From Chryseobacterium gleum (GTDB lineage Bacteria > Bacteroidota > Bacteroidia > Flavobacteriales_F > PHOS-HE28), in the NCBI GenBank assembly GCA_945872795.1, contig CAMCAZ010000037.1, positions 1-36,360 on the forward strand: 36,360 bases of DNA, read 5' to 3'. A program made the translations under genes and the position numbers. Position 1 is the stretch's first letter; each line of letters opens with the position of its first letter. The notes under the pieces are model-generated. The model was not told the DNA's origin, did no database searches, and saw only the letters and a list, made by a program, of their open reading frames with translations. Shown here in pieces: positions 23,305 through 33,492 of this stretch.

Positions 23305-24321
23305 ATGCGAAACCGAGGCTTGGGGCCTGTACTGCTGCTGCTGGCCCTGTGCGTCGCGCTCTTCCTCATCCATCTCTTGGTGGGAAGCGTGGAAATTCCG
23401 GCATCGACCGTGTGGTCCGGGCTGGTCGGTGGATCGTCCGGCACCTTCGATCGGATCATCCGTGATGTGCGCCTGCCGGGTGCCATCACCTCCCTCGTCG
23501 CGGGCGGTGGCCTGGCGGCGAGCGGGCTGCTGATGCAGACGCTGTTCCGCAATCCGCTCGCCGGACCATCGGTCATGGGCCTGAGCTCGGGTGCCAGCCT
23601 GGGCGTGGCACTGCTGATGCTGGCCCAGCCGCTCTGGAAAGGGCTGCCGGTGCCGCATGACCTGGCTCTGGTGATCGCATCCATGGCGGGCTCGGTGCTG
23701 GTGCTCCTGCTCATCCTGCTGGCCGATCGTCGGCTTGGCGATGCGGTGACCCTGCTGATCGTGGGGCTCATGGTGGGCTATCTCTGTTCAGCCTTGATCA
23801 GTGTGCTGCAGGTGGCCAGTCCGGCCGCTGCGCTGAAGGGCTTCGTGCTCTGGGGCATGGGTTCCTTCTCGGGCGTGGGGCTCGACCGGCTGCCCTGGCT
23901 GGTGGTGCCTGTGCTGCTGGGGCTGCTGGGTGCGCTGCTGCTGGTGAAACCGCTGAACGCCCTGTTGCTGGGGACCGAGCAGGCCGCATCCTTGGGTGTG
24001 GATGTGCCTGCCACACGCCAACGGGTGATGTGGATCACGGGCATCCTGGCCGGCACGGTCACGGCGTTCTGCGGCCCCATCGCGTTCCTGGGACTGGCCA
24101 CTCCGCATGTGGCGCGCGGCCTTCTTCGCACCAGCGACCATGCACCCCTGATGCCCGTGACCATGCTGCTGGGCGCATGCCTGGCGCTGTTCTGCGATAT
24201 CCTTTGCCGGCTCCCCTCCGTGGGTGGCGCATTGCCGCTCAACGCGGTGACATCGCTCCTGGGCGCACCGGTGGTGGTCTGGGTGCTGCTCCATGGTAAA
24301 CGCTGGTCCCGCGCAGCATGA
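23305..24321 (+). CDS. FecCD-type ABC transporter permease
   Basis: A 338-residue polytopic protein with nine or ten hydrophobic helices, of the FecCD/BtuC permease family. Landmarks are DRIIRDVRLPGAITSLVAGGGLAASGLLMQTLFRNPLAGPSVMGLSSGASLGVA near the N-terminus. FCGPIAFLGLATPHVARGL is the cytoplasmic coupling region near residue 255, and the end is LPLNAVTSLLGAPVVVWVLL. It forms the membrane channel for import of ferric siderophores, heme or cobalamin. Its stop overlaps the start of the ATPase gene as ATGA (24318-24321). No substrate-binding protein or TonB receptor is adjacent, so the ligand cannot be named. Confidence 0.92.
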   Translation: MRNRGLGPVLLLLALCVALFLIHLLVGSVEIPASTVWSGLVGGSSGTFDRIIRDVRLPGAITSLVAGGGLAASGLLMQTLFRNPLAGPSVMGLSSGASLGVALLMLAQPLWKGLPVPHDLALVIASMAGSVLVLLLILLADRRLGDAVTLLIVGLMVGYLCSALISVLQVASPAAALKGFVLWGMGSFSGVGLDRLPWLVVPVLLGLLGALLLVKPLNALLLGTEQAASLGVDVPATRQRVMWITGILAGTVTAFCGPIAFLGLATPHVARGLLRTSDHAPLMPVTMLLGACLALFCDILCRLPSVGGALPLNAVTSLLGAPVVVWVLLHGKRWSRAA

Positions 24322-25088
24322 GCATCCTATTGAACACCCAGGACCTGGTGGTCGGTCATGGCGAACGCGCTGTGCTGCCCGCTGTCTCCCTGCAGCTGTC
24401 CTCCGGTTCGCTGGTTGCCATGGTCGGTGCCAATGGTATCGGGAAATCCACGCTGCTGCGCACCATGGCCGGCCTGCAACCTTCCTTGCGGGGCTCGGTG
24501 CTCGTGGATGGACGCTCGGTCCACACACTATCGGCGATGGAACGTGCGCGGTCCATCGGTGTGGTGCTGCCCGGTCGACCGGACATGGGCATGTTGGACG
24601 TGCGTACGCTGGTCTCTTTCGGCCGCCAACCGTGGACCGGCTATTTCGGTCGCTTGACGGAGGAGGACGAACGAAGTGTGGACGATGCCATGGCACGTGC
24701 CGGAGTGACTGCACTGGCGAAGAGAGGTCTGCGGACCTTGAGCGATGGCGAGCTCCAGCAGGTGCTCATCGCCCGTGTGTTGGCGCAGGGAACACCCATC
24801 ACATTCCTGGATGAGCCCACGGCCTTCCTGGATGTGGTGAACCGCTTACGCGTCATGCACCTTTTGCAGCAGGTGGCGCATGGCCTGGACAAGCTGGTGC
24901 TGCTGACCACCCATGACCTTCAGGCGGCCCTCGACCTGGCCGACATGATCATCCTGGTGACGGCCGATGCAGTGTGGTGCGGCACTCCCGCTGAGGTGGT
25001 GGGACAGGGCCGATTGCAACAGGCCTTCGCGGTCCCGGGCATGCGCTTCGATGTGGCATCTTCGTCTTTCAGGCCGGTCGGGAAATGA
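24318..25088 (+). CDS. ABC transporter ATPase (FecE/BtuD/HmuV type)
   Basis: A 256-residue nucleotide-binding subunit. The Walker A motif is GANGIGKST at residues 37-45, the signature LSDGE at 141-145 (a variant of LSGGE), Walker B ITFLDEP at 161-167 and the H-loop His199 in TTHD. The remaining features match the FecE/HmuV group that pairs with FecCD permeases: GRQPWTGYFGRL in the helical domain and a C-terminal end with GTPAEVV. It energises import across the inner membrane. It is translationally coupled to the permease by a 4-bp overlap. A hairpin lies just beyond the stop, but its T-run faces the opposite strand. Confidence 0.93.
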   Translation: MSILLNTQDLVVGHGERAVLPAVSLQLSSGSLVAMVGANGIGKSTLLRTMAGLQPSLRGSVLVDGRSVHTLSAMERARSIGVVLPGRPDMGMLDVRTLVSFGRQPWTGYFGRLTEEDERSVDDAMARAGVTALAKRGLRTLSDGELQQVLIARVLAQGTPITFLDEPTAFLDVVNRLRVMHLLQQVAHGLDKLVLLTTHDLQAALDLADMIILVTADAVWCGTPAEVVGQGRLQQAFAVPGMRFDVASSSFRPVGK

Positions 25089-25090
25089 AA

Positions 25091-25114
25091 AGCCCCCCGG
25101 CGATGCGGAGGGCT
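25091..25114 (-). terminator. Intrinsic terminator of mscL
   Basis: Read on the minus strand, AGCCCTCC (25114-25107) pairs with GGGGGGCT (25098-25091) at 7 of 8 positions and is followed by TTTTC. It lies 21 bp beyond the mscL stop and immediately after the convergent ATPase stop, so it may serve both. Confidence 0.7.
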
Positions 25115-25135
25115 ATTCAAGAGGGATGACGTGGC

Positions 25136-25546
25136 TTATTTCCGGAGCGCGTCACGGATCTCCATCAGCAGTTTCTCTTCGTTGGTAGGACCAGCTGGAG
25201 CCGGAGCGGGTTCGGCCTTTTTCGCCTTGTTCACCGCCTTCACCACGAGGAAGATCACGAAGGCTACAACGAGGAAGTTGATGATGGTGGTGATGAACGC
25301 ACCGTAGGCGATCGCCACCTCCGGCTGGGTGACCACACCCGCAGCGTCCTTCACCTGGTCCTGCATCACATGCTTCATGTCATTGAAATTCACACCGCTC
25401 GTGACCTTGCCGATGAGCGGCATGACCATGCCATCAATGAATCCGGACACCACCTTGCCGAAGGCAGCACCCATGACAAAACCGACGGCGATGTCGATGA
25501 GGTTGCCTTTGATCGCGAACTCCTTGAATTCTTTCATCATGCCCAT
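25136..25546 (-). CDS. mscL: Large-conductance mechanosensitive channel MscL
   Basis: A 136-residue channel of normal family length. The N-terminal helix KEFKEFAIKGNLIDIAVGFVMGAAFGKVVSGFIDGMVMPLIG is the pore-lining TM1 with its Gly/Ala pattern. A periplasmic loop follows (NFNDMKHVMQDQVKDAAGVV), then TM2 (YGAFITTIINFLVVAFVIFLVVKAVNK) and the cytoplasmic C-terminal helix (EEKLLMEIRDALRK). It forms a homopentamer that opens under hypo-osmotic membrane tension. The start could be ATG 25546 or ATG 25540 or 25537 (MMKEF). TACTTTCG (complement of 25576-25583) is a plausible -7 box 29 nt upstream. Confidence 0.97.
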   Translation of the reverse strand: MGMMKEFKEFAIKGNLIDIAVGFVMGAAFGKVVSGFIDGMVMPLIGKVTSGVNFNDMKHVMQDQVKDAAGVVTQPEVAIAYGAFITTIINFLVVAFVIFLVVKAVNKAKKAEPAPAPAGPTNEEKLLMEIRDALRK

Positions 25547-25591
25547 GGGTACTGCGGATTTGGTTGGTTGGTCGACGAAAGTAACTATTGG

Positions 25592-27178
25592 TCACTGACG
25601 GACCTGTGCATCCAAGGTGCTCCGCCTGCGGATGGCTTGCGCCCGGGCCTGTTGTGTTCCTTCCACACGCAGCAGGGCATGCGTTGCGGCACGGAGATCA
25701 CCGTCGGGCAAGGGGACATCCCAGTAGTCCAAGGGTCGCTCGGCGAAGCGCGCGGGAAGAAGCAAGGGTGTGGCGAGCGGGATCGTATCACCATCGATCA
25801 GGATGGCCTCCACCTCCAGCGGCAGGACGTGGATGTTGGCGATGCGGATGGTATAGCCTTCGGGACCGTCCTGTGCAATGGCGATCGCCATGTCCTTCGG
25901 GTACAGGGTCCTCCGGATGACGGTCCGGTCATGCGCCAGCACACGCTTGTCGAAGGGACGGTCCGGGTATTCCACCTGCAGCGTGCGGTCCAGCCGGATC
26001 ACGGTGCTGTCCGAGCCCATCTGCAGATCTTCCATCCAGCCCGGTGCGCTCAGCGTGTCGAGCCAACTGTGATAGCGCGGTCGGAAGTAACGGTCCGAGT
26101 GGATGCGTTGGATCAAGACATCCGGGTCGGCTTTGTTATCCAGTGAGCCGATGGCAGCGATGGGCTTTCCGGCCAGCGGATGAAGGACGAAAGGGATGAG
26201 CCGGTTACCGGCACTGTCCAGCAGGAAGGCCATGTTCGTCCAGGTCAGTGCCGCCTGTGCTCCGAACAGATCATGCAGGGCGAAGAGTGCCGCAGTACGG
26301 TCCAGATCGAGCACTTCGCGGATCGGCTTGGAACCTTGTTGCAGGGCGATCAACAGGTTCACCGCCCGGCGTGCCCGCTCCGTGGTCGGGACCGTTCCGG
26401 TCGGCATCATCATCACCGCCGCCGTGGCCATCTGTTCCTGTGGCAGGGGGAGGGCGGTGAAGTGCAGACCGGCGAGGCCCACGGTGGCCCGGTCGTGCAT
26501 GGTCCTGTCGAAGCTCACTACCGGTCCATCGCCCAAGGCCCAACGTTGCAGCGTGCTACTGTCCGGCATTTCGATGGCCGTATGCAGTCCACGTGATCGT
26601 TCGTTCAACTGAACCTCCGTGAGTCCGATGGACAGCGAGGGAAGTGCACAGCGCTCCGCCGCGCGGTGGAGCAGCCAGCTGTGCAGATGCCCGGTGCGCG
26701 TGGGGTCGTCCAACTGGAAGCGGGTGAAGTTCATCGGACCTGTCGGTCCTTCCCCCTGGATGAGCAGCTGCCATTTGTTCGAGCGCAGATGGTCCACCCG
26801 CCCGGCCACCAGTTCGACCTGCCCGTTCACGCTGTCATTGCCAGTGATCAGCTGAACAGCGTAGGACGGGTTCCGCTCGGGTTCCAGGTAGCCCGCGGTG
26901 AGGGCGGAATCGCGCATCACCATCAGGCTGTCCAGCCCTTCCGCCGAAAGCAGGACGGTCAACCGATCAACCTCCGGAGGGGAGCCCCGGAACACGTTCA
27001 GCACTGGTCGGGTGATCCGTTTGATCCCTGGGTCGAGCACATCCCGCACAAAGCCTGTGCGTTCCGTGCGGATGCCGAGAAAGAAGACCAGGCCGATGAG
27101 CAGCAGCGCGATCAAGGGCACGCTGGCCGTGGTCAGCTGCCTGATGCCCGACAGGATCCGGGTGCGCAGGTCCTTCAT
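25592..27178 (-). CDS. CotH-kinase-like membrane-anchored protein
   Basis: A 528-residue protein. The ATG at 27178 gives a short basic tail and one transmembrane segment (PLIALLLIGLVFFLGI, about 20-36), with the rest outside. The body shows a CotH-like order of motifs: RSNKWQLLIQGEGP, FQLDDPTRTGHLHSWLLHRAAERCALPSLSIGLTEVQLNERSRGLHTAIE, EVLDLDRTAALFALHDLFGAQAALTWTNMAFLLDSAGNRLIPFVLHPLAG. Spore-coat CotH is an atypical protein kinase. The bacterial CotH superfamily is broad and many members are surface or exopolysaccharide-related. Whether the catalytic Asp and Lys are intact cannot be decided by eye. A longer start at 27244 is possible but adds a His-rich tail before the anchor. It is not obviously in an operon. 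Confidence 0.7.
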   Translation of the reverse strand: MKDLRTRILSGIRQLTTASVPLIALLLIGLVFFLGIRTERTGFVRDVLDPGIKRITRPVLNVFRGSPPEVDRLTVLLSAEGLDSLMVMRDSALTAGYLEPERNPSYAVQLITGNDSVNGQVELVAGRVDHLRSNKWQLLIQGEGPTGPMNFTRFQLDDPTRTGHLHSWLLHRAAERCALPSLSIGLTEVQLNERSRGLHTAIEMPDSSTLQRWALGDGPVVSFDRTMHDRATVGLAGLHFTALPLPQEQMATAAVMMMPTGTVPTTERARRAVNLLIALQQGSKPIREVLDLDRTAALFALHDLFGAQAALTWTNMAFLLDSAGNRLIPFVLHPLAGKPIAAIGSLDNKADPDVLIQRIHSDRYFRPRYHSWLDTLSAPGWMEDLQMGSDSTVIRLDRTLQVEYPDRPFDKRVLAHDRTVIRRTLYPKDMAIAIAQDGPEGYTIRIANIHVLPLEVEAILIDGDTIPLATPLLLPARFAERPLDYWDVPLPDGDLRAATHALLRVEGTQQARAQAIRRRSTLDAQVRQ

Positions 27179-27303
27179 GACGGGCAGGCCATGTGGGTGG
27201 CAGGCTGGATGAGGCCCACAGGCCGTGATAGCGGTGTGGTGCACGCACAGTGGGCCATCCGTGCGGAGGCGATCACGTCCCGGAAATGGACCATGTCCGC
27301 AAG

Positions 27304-27720
27304 TTAACGCAGCATCGTTGAGGCAAGGGCCTCACGGATCGTCGCAGGGACCTCCACCTTGTGCGCAGCGACGTAGTCATACATCACCAGCACGCTGATG
27401 CCCGTGGCGCATTCCTCACCGGTCTCGTTCGTGATGCTGTAGGTCAGCCGGAAGCTGGTGCGGCCGATGTGGTCACAGGCGGTGGACACCGTCAGTTGCT
27501 GCGGCCAATGCACCGGTCGAAGGAAGTTGCACGTGGTGCTGGCCAGGATCACACCGATCTGGTGGTCACGGTGGGAGCGGAGGATCCCCACCCGGTCCAG
27601 CAGGTGCATGCGGACGTTCTCGAAATAGCGCAGGTAGGCCACGTTGTTCAGGTGCCCGAAAGCGTCCTGTTCTCCCCAGGCGATGGGGAAGGTGATGGAG
27701 ACCTGGTAGCCCGCGCTCAA
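27304..27720 (-). CDS. Hotdog-fold acyl-CoA thioesterase (4HBT family)
   Basis: A 138-residue hotdog protein. The family signature is at the N-terminus: PIAWGEQDAFGHLNNVAYLRYFENVR, with the Asp/His active-site region in the WG.QD.FGHLNN motif. FLRPVHWPQQLTVSTACDHIGRTSFRLTYSI completes the fold. It probably hydrolyses short or medium acyl-CoA. The start is TTG at 27720, overlapping the DUF349 gene stop as TTGA. No ATG occurs before the catalytic motif, so the TTG is well supported and implies translational coupling. Confidence 0.88.
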   Translation of the reverse strand: MSAGYQVSITFPIAWGEQDAFGHLNNVAYLRYFENVRMHLLDRVGILRSHRDHQIGVILASTTCNFLRPVHWPQQLTVSTACDHIGRTSFRLTYSITNETGEECATGISVLVMYDYVAAHKVEVPATIREALASTMLR

Positions 27721-29471
27721 CGCAGTTCCTTCAGGAGATCACGGTGCTGCACCTTCAGGCGCTCCACATCGCGTCCAAGGCGCTCTATCTTCTTCTCCAT
27801 GTCCTTGCGCATGGCCTCGCCGCTGGCGCTCTTGAAGTTGAACATGCCCATGTTCTGCTCCATCTGCCGCATCTCGATCTGCAGTTCCTCGATCTTGCGC
27901 TTCACGAAGCGGCTCTCGCGTTCGATGCGGTCCTTGCCATCGGGACCCGTCTTGAGGGTCTCCACATGGTCCTGGAACTGCATGCGTCGGCGTTCATCGC
28001 CCTCCATCTTCAGCTGGCCGTATTGTTTGTCCAGCGCTGCGCGGTACCGTTCGCTGAAGGCATCGTACTGCTTGGGTGACACACGCCCGGAGTTCATCCA
28101 GCGCTGCGAGAAGTTCTTCAGGGCATCGAGGTCTTTGCCCCGCTCGCCGGTGAGCTGGTAGGCTTCGATCTCCGCCAGCAAGGCTTCCTTTTCCTGTGCA
28201 TGGACGGCCTGCTCGGCATCCATCTGGGCGAAAGTGTCCTTGCGGGCCTGGAAGAACGCATCGCAGGCCTCACGGAAGCGGGTCCACAGGCGGTTCTCAT
28301 CGCGTGGCCCGGCACTTCCGGCTTCCTTCCACTGTTGCTGCAGGGCCTTCAACCGTTCGGCCGTGCGCTTCCATTCCTGGCTGTCCTTCAGGGTAAGCGC
28401 CTCTTCCAGCAGGGCCTGTTTGCGCTCGCGGGCTTCGCGGAACTGGTCCTTCAGGGCATCGAAGTAGGCCTTCTTGGCATCGAAGAAGGTGTTGCAGGTG
28501 TTGCGGAACTCCTTCCAGATGCGCTCGTTCTCCTTCTTGGTGGCAAAGCCGATGCTCTTCCACGCGTTCTGCAGTTCAAGTACCTCCTCGGTGAGCTGCT
28601 TCCATTCCTTGGCACCGGCGTTCGTGGTCCGCTCGATCACGGCGCTCACCTTGTCCACGAGGTTCTGCTTGGCCTGCAGGTTCACCTCATGTTCGGTGCG
28701 GCGGGCGCGGTAATGCTCGTGGACCTTTTCGTAGACCGCACGGGTGGCGTTCCAGAAGCCGTCGCGGATGGCCTCCCATTCCTCGCGTACCACGGGACCC
28801 ACCTGCTGCCATTTCTCCTGGTACTCGCGCACCATCTGCTCCAGCTCGCGGATGTTGTCCTTGGCTGCCAGGCTCTGCATGTCGCTGATCAGCGCCTGCT
28901 TCAGCGCCGTGTTCTTGCGCAGGTCATGATCGCGCAGCTCCTGGTAGATGCGGATGTGGTAGAAGAACTCGTCCCGCAGGTGCGAGTAGTCGCTCTGCAG
29001 TTCGCGGTAGTTCTGGCCGGGGACCGTCCCGACGGCCTTCCACTGTTCGTGAAGCTCGTTGAAGCGCTGGAAGGCACTGGCGATGTTCTCCTCGCTGGCG
29101 ATGAGGGCCTTGAGCTCCTCCATGATCGCCTTCTTGGCGGCCAGGTTGTCGGCTTCGGCCTTCGCTTTTTTGCGACGGATGTCGTTCACCCGCTGGTTGT
29201 ACGTGTCCAGCAGTTGCTTGAAGCGCTTGTCCTCCTCGTCATGCAGCGGTGCGGATTCGATCGCCATGGGCACCGTCTCGGCGGGCAGGGTGGCCTCGTT
29301 CGCTTCCTCGGTGCTCACTTCAGGTGTGTCCGCAGGATGCTCCTGAAGCATCGCTGCAACAAGTGCTTCGTACGATTCCTTCACACCTTCCACCGCTTCG
29401 GATGCCTGTTCGACATCCTCCTGAGCGATGAGTTCCTCGAGCCGATGGATCAGCTCTGCTTTCGTTGCCAT
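27717..29471 (-). CDS. DUF349 repeat coiled-coil protein
   Basis: A 584-residue soluble protein, highly charged and helical. After an acidic N-terminal region (residues 1-95) it carries about five DUF349 repeats. Each has a conserved Trp-containing helix: LHEQWKAVGTVPGQNYRELQSDY, YQEKWQQVGPVVREEWEAIRDGFW, LQNAWKSIGFATKKENERIWKEFR, LQQQWKEAGSAGPRDENRLWTRFREACD and FSQRWMNSGRVSPKQYDAFSERY. A C-terminal coiled coil follows. DUF349 proteins are near-universal in Bacteroidota; the function is unknown. The start at 29471 is chosen because a perfect -7 box lies 39 nt upstream, within what would otherwise be coding sequence. The stop overlaps the thioesterase start. Confidence 0.9.
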   Translation of the reverse strand: MATKAELIHRLEELIAQEDVEQASEAVEGVKESYEALVAAMLQEHPADTPEVSTEEANEATLPAETVPMAIESAPLHDEEDKRFKQLLDTYNQRVNDIRRKKAKAEADNLAAKKAIMEELKALIASEENIASAFQRFNELHEQWKAVGTVPGQNYRELQSDYSHLRDEFFYHIRIYQELRDHDLRKNTALKQALISDMQSLAAKDNIRELEQMVREYQEKWQQVGPVVREEWEAIRDGFWNATRAVYEKVHEHYRARRTEHEVNLQAKQNLVDKVSAVIERTTNAGAKEWKQLTEEVLELQNAWKSIGFATKKENERIWKEFRNTCNTFFDAKKAYFDALKDQFREARERKQALLEEALTLKDSQEWKRTAERLKALQQQWKEAGSAGPRDENRLWTRFREACDAFFQARKDTFAQMDAEQAVHAQEKEALLAEIEAYQLTGERGKDLDALKNFSQRWMNSGRVSPKQYDAFSERYRAALDKQYGQLKMEGDERRRMQFQDHVETLKTGPDGKDRIERESRFVKRKIEELQIEMRQMEQNMGMFNFKSASGEAMRKDMEKKIERLGRDVERLKVQHRDLLKELR

Positions 29472-29510
29472 GCGAGATACGATGGACACTAACGTTCCGT
29501 CCATCCGTTC

Positions 29511-29518
29511 CAAAGATA
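29511..29518 (-). promoter_or_regulatory. -7 box of the DUF349 gene
   Basis: TATCTTTG on the minus strand matches TAnnTTTG exactly, 39 nt before the ATG at 29471. The best -33 candidate is a weak TTTA about 22 nt further upstream. Confidence 0.6.
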
Positions 29519-29551
29519 GGAGGATGCCCCGGTACCACTGTAAAGGGAACG

Positions 29552-31015
29552 TTATACGGCCAGCCCGATCATGCACACATCGTCCACCTGCTCCTCGCCG
29601 CCCTTCCATTCCAGGAAGGCGTGTTCCAGGAGTTCGGCCTGCTCGGGCATCGACAGATGGGGGTGTGCGGAAAGCAGGGTGTGCAGCCGCGCGGCCATGA
29701 AACGCTTGCGTTCCGGGCCACCGAACTGGTCCACGTAACCGTCGCTGAAGAGGTAGATCCGGTCACCCTCGGCGAAGGCCAGACGATGGCAGGTGAAACG
29801 GCGGTCCAGCTCATGCTGCGAACCGCCGATGGGCCTTCGGTCACCATTGATGACGGTCAATTGCCCCCGGTGCAACCAGTAGAGCGGGCGCATGGCACCG
29901 GCGAAGAGGATCTCGCGCCCCTGGCGGTCGATGCGGCATAGGGCGATGTCCATGCCATCGCCGGCACCGCGCTTCACACCCTGCTGATGAAGGGTGGTGG
30001 TGAGGCGGGTGTTGAGGATGCCGAGGATCTCCGCCGGGTCCTTGTCGGCGTGATGGATGGCGATCTCGTTCAACAGGGAACAGCCGATGGCGGCGAGCAT
30101 GGCACCCGGCAGCCCGTGACCCGTGCAGTCGGCCGTGGCCACCAAGCTCACGTCCTCGCTGATGCGATGGCACCAGTGGAAATCGCCGCTCACCACATGC
30201 TTGGGCCGGTCGATGATGAAGGCATCCCTGTACAAGGCCGTGTACACGGTGGCCGAGGGTACCAACGCGCGTTGGATCTTGCCGGCGTAGGCGATGCTGT
30301 CGGTGATGCCCGTGTGCTCGGCGTACAGGCGTTCGCGTTCCCGTTCGTCGCTGCGCAACCAGCGGCCCACCGAGCGGAACAGCACAACACCCGCGGCCCC
30401 GAACAGGACCACCGCGATGAGGATGTTGCGCCACAGGCTGTCCATGGACCCGGCCTCGATCGTGGCGTTTGAAAGACAGGCGACCACCACAGCGGTTTGG
30501 CGTCCATCCGGCGAACGGAGCGGGGCCACGTGGGTGAGCACCGTGCCTTCGGGTTGAATGAGCTCCACGATCCCGCCTTCCGCATACCGCTCCAGGATCG
30601 GCCCTGCGGTCCCTTGAAAGGGCATGCGGTAGCTGGGCTGCTGGTCCGAGGTGACGACCACCTGCAGCTCCTGCTTCTGTTCATCATATACCAGGACCTG
30701 CACGGGCAGCGTCAGCCCCTGGCCCTTCGATGCGCGACGCAGGTGGTCGTGCATCACGTAGTACCAGGCATCCTGGGTGCTCCTGATGATGGTGCCGCGA
30801 CCATCATACTTCTCCAACAGCAGGTCCACATGGTCGGCGTTCAACTGCTCCGTGAGTGCGGAAGTGACGCTGTTCAGCACCACCTGTGCCTCCTTGTGCC
30901 GCGCCCGTTGCTCCATGCGATGGAACACCACGATCACCGCCACGCACAGCACCAACAGGGTGGCGTACACGGCCAGCAGGACCTTCTGGGTGGTGGTTCG
31001 GATGGGGAGGGTCAC
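29552..31015 (-). CDS. Membrane-bound SpoIIE-type PP2C serine phosphatase with sensor region
   Basis: A 487-residue signalling protein. TM1 is at about 12-32 (LLAVYATLLVLCVAVIVVF) and TM2 at about 195-213. Between them is an extracytoplasmic sensor-like domain of about 160 residues. Then comes a short linker and a PP2C/SpoIIE domain at about 260-487. The metal-binding Asp motifs are visible: HVVSGDFHW, VATADCTGHGLPGAMLA, GDGMDIALCRI, LFSDGYVDQFGG and QVDDVCMIGL. It would dephosphorylate a Ser/Thr-phosphorylated partner, often an anti-sigma antagonist, or act in another partner-switching pathway; none is nearby. The start is GTG at 31015. It is separated from pruA upstream by a hairpin. Confidence 0.87.
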   Translation of the reverse strand: MTLPIRTTTQKVLLAVYATLLVLCVAVIVVFHRMEQRARHKEAQVVLNSVTSALTEQLNADHVDLLLEKYDGRGTIIRSTQDAWYYVMHDHLRRASKGQGLTLPVQVLVYDEQKQELQVVVTSDQQPSYRMPFQGTAGPILERYAEGGIVELIQPEGTVLTHVAPLRSPDGRQTAVVVACLSNATIEAGSMDSLWRNILIAVVLFGAAGVVLFRSVGRWLRSDERERERLYAEHTGITDSIAYAGKIQRALVPSATVYTALYRDAFIIDRPKHVVSGDFHWCHRISEDVSLVATADCTGHGLPGAMLAAIGCSLLNEIAIHHADKDPAEILGILNTRLTTTLHQQGVKRGAGDGMDIALCRIDRQGREILFAGAMRPLYWLHRGQLTVINGDRRPIGGSQHELDRRFTCHRLAFAEGDRIYLFSDGYVDQFGGPERKRFMAARLHTLLSAHPHLSMPEQAELLEHAFLEWKGGEEQVDDVCMIGLAV

Positions 31016-31023
31016 AACGGGAA

Positions 31024-31049
31024 CACGCCGAAGTGTTGGCTTCGGCGTG
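31024..31049 (-). terminator. Hairpin downstream of pruA
   Basis: Arms CACGCCGAAG (31024-31033) and CTTCGGCGTG (31040-31049) are perfectly complementary with a TGTTGG loop. An outer GGAAC/GTTCC (31020-31024, 31051-31055) extends it loosely. It lies 46 bp beyond the pruA stop. No T-run is seen, so termination is inferred. Confidence 0.55.
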
Positions 31050-31095
31050 CGTTCCTACGTGGGGAAGGGCATCATGGTTGCCCTGTCGGGCAGGT

Positions 31096-32724
<1,629 letters not shown>

Positions 32725-32749
32725 GATGGGAACGATGGATAATGGCCTT

Positions 32750-32780
32750 CAAAGATACCTGCCTTGGCGGAGTGCTCAAT
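32750..32780 (-). promoter_or_regulatory. Bacteroidota-type promoter of pruA
   Basis: On the minus strand ATTG (32780-32777) is followed after 19 nt by TATCTTTG (32757-32750), close to the consensus TTTG-N19-TAnnTTTG. The ATG at 32724 is 25 nt downstream. Confidence 0.75.
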
Positions 32781-32784
32781 GAAT

Positions 32785-32816
32785 AAAGGCCGCTGCTCGA
32801 TGAAGCAACGGCCTTT
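32785..32816 (-). terminator. Terminator hairpin of the carbonic anhydrase operon
   Basis: AAAGGCCGCTGC (32785-32796) pairs with GCAACGGCCTTT (32805-32816) at 11 of 12 positions with an 8-nt loop. It lies 20 bp beyond the stop of the last carbonic anhydrase. On the minus strand the stem ends in CTTTATTC, a weak T-rich tail. The hairpin sits next to the -33 element of the pruA promoter. Confidence 0.7.
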
Positions 32817-32836
32817 GTTGAAATGGAAAAGTGCGA

Positions 32837-33478
32837 TCAGGAGATCACCACGGAGCCTGGTTCGGCTTCGTAATGTGAACGGGTCACGTTCAGGTCCTTG
32901 ATCACCCCATCATTGAGGCTGTATACCCAACCGTGCACTTGGATGGGACGACCTGCCCTCCAGGCATCGCGAAGGATCACGGTGCGGCTAAGGTCGTAGA
33001 CCTGTTCGGCCACGTTCAACTCCACCAAACGGTCAAAGCGAGTGTCCGTATCCGCGATCCCGTCCAGCTCTTCATGGTGCAACCGGGCCACGTCGCGGAT
33101 GTGGCGCACCCAGTTGGCCGCCAGCCCGCCGAACTCTTCGCCCATGGCCGCTTTCACACCGCCGCAGCCGTAGTGGCCGCAAACGATGATGTGGTTGATG
33201 CCCAGCGCATTCACACCGTAATCCACCACGCTCAATAGGTTCATGTCCGTGTGTACCACCATGTTGGCGATGTTTCGGTGAATGAACATGTCACCTGGTT
33301 GCGTGCCCGTGATCTGGTTGGGAGGTACACGGCTGTCCGAGCAACCGATCCACAGGAAGAAGGGGGTTTGGTGCTTGGCGAGCTCTGTGAACAATCCGGG
33401 GTTTTCCGAACGCATACGAGTGCTCCATTCCTTGTTGTTGGCCAACAAGGTGTGGTGTAGGTCCTGGTCGTTCTGCAT
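32837..33478 (-). CDS. Beta-carbonic anhydrase (first of two)
   Basis: A 213-residue beta-class enzyme similar to E. coli Can. Zinc ligands are Cys46 (IGCSDSRV), His102 and Cys105 (CGHYGCGGV), and the Asp48-Arg50 dyad is present. GTQPGDMFIHRNIANMV and VHGWVYSLNDGVI are standard. It interconverts CO2 and bicarbonate in the cytoplasm. ATG at 33478 is preferred; a TTG at 33496 would overlap the upstream gene's stop as TTGA and add six residues. Together with the upstream SulP transporter and second carbonic anhydrase it forms a three-gene unit; the terminator hairpin lies after this gene. Confidence 0.95.
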   Translation of the reverse strand: MQNDQDLHHTLLANNKEWSTRMRSENPGLFTELAKHQTPFFLWIGCSDSRVPPNQITGTQPGDMFIHRNIANMVVHTDMNLLSVVDYGVNALGINHIIVCGHYGCGGVKAAMGEEFGGLAANWVRHIRDVARLHHEELDGIADTDTRFDRLVELNVAEQVYDLSRTVILRDAWRAGRPIQVHGWVYSLNDGVIKDLNVTRSHYEAEPGSVVIS

Positions 33479-33492
33479 GGTGCGAAGTTGGC

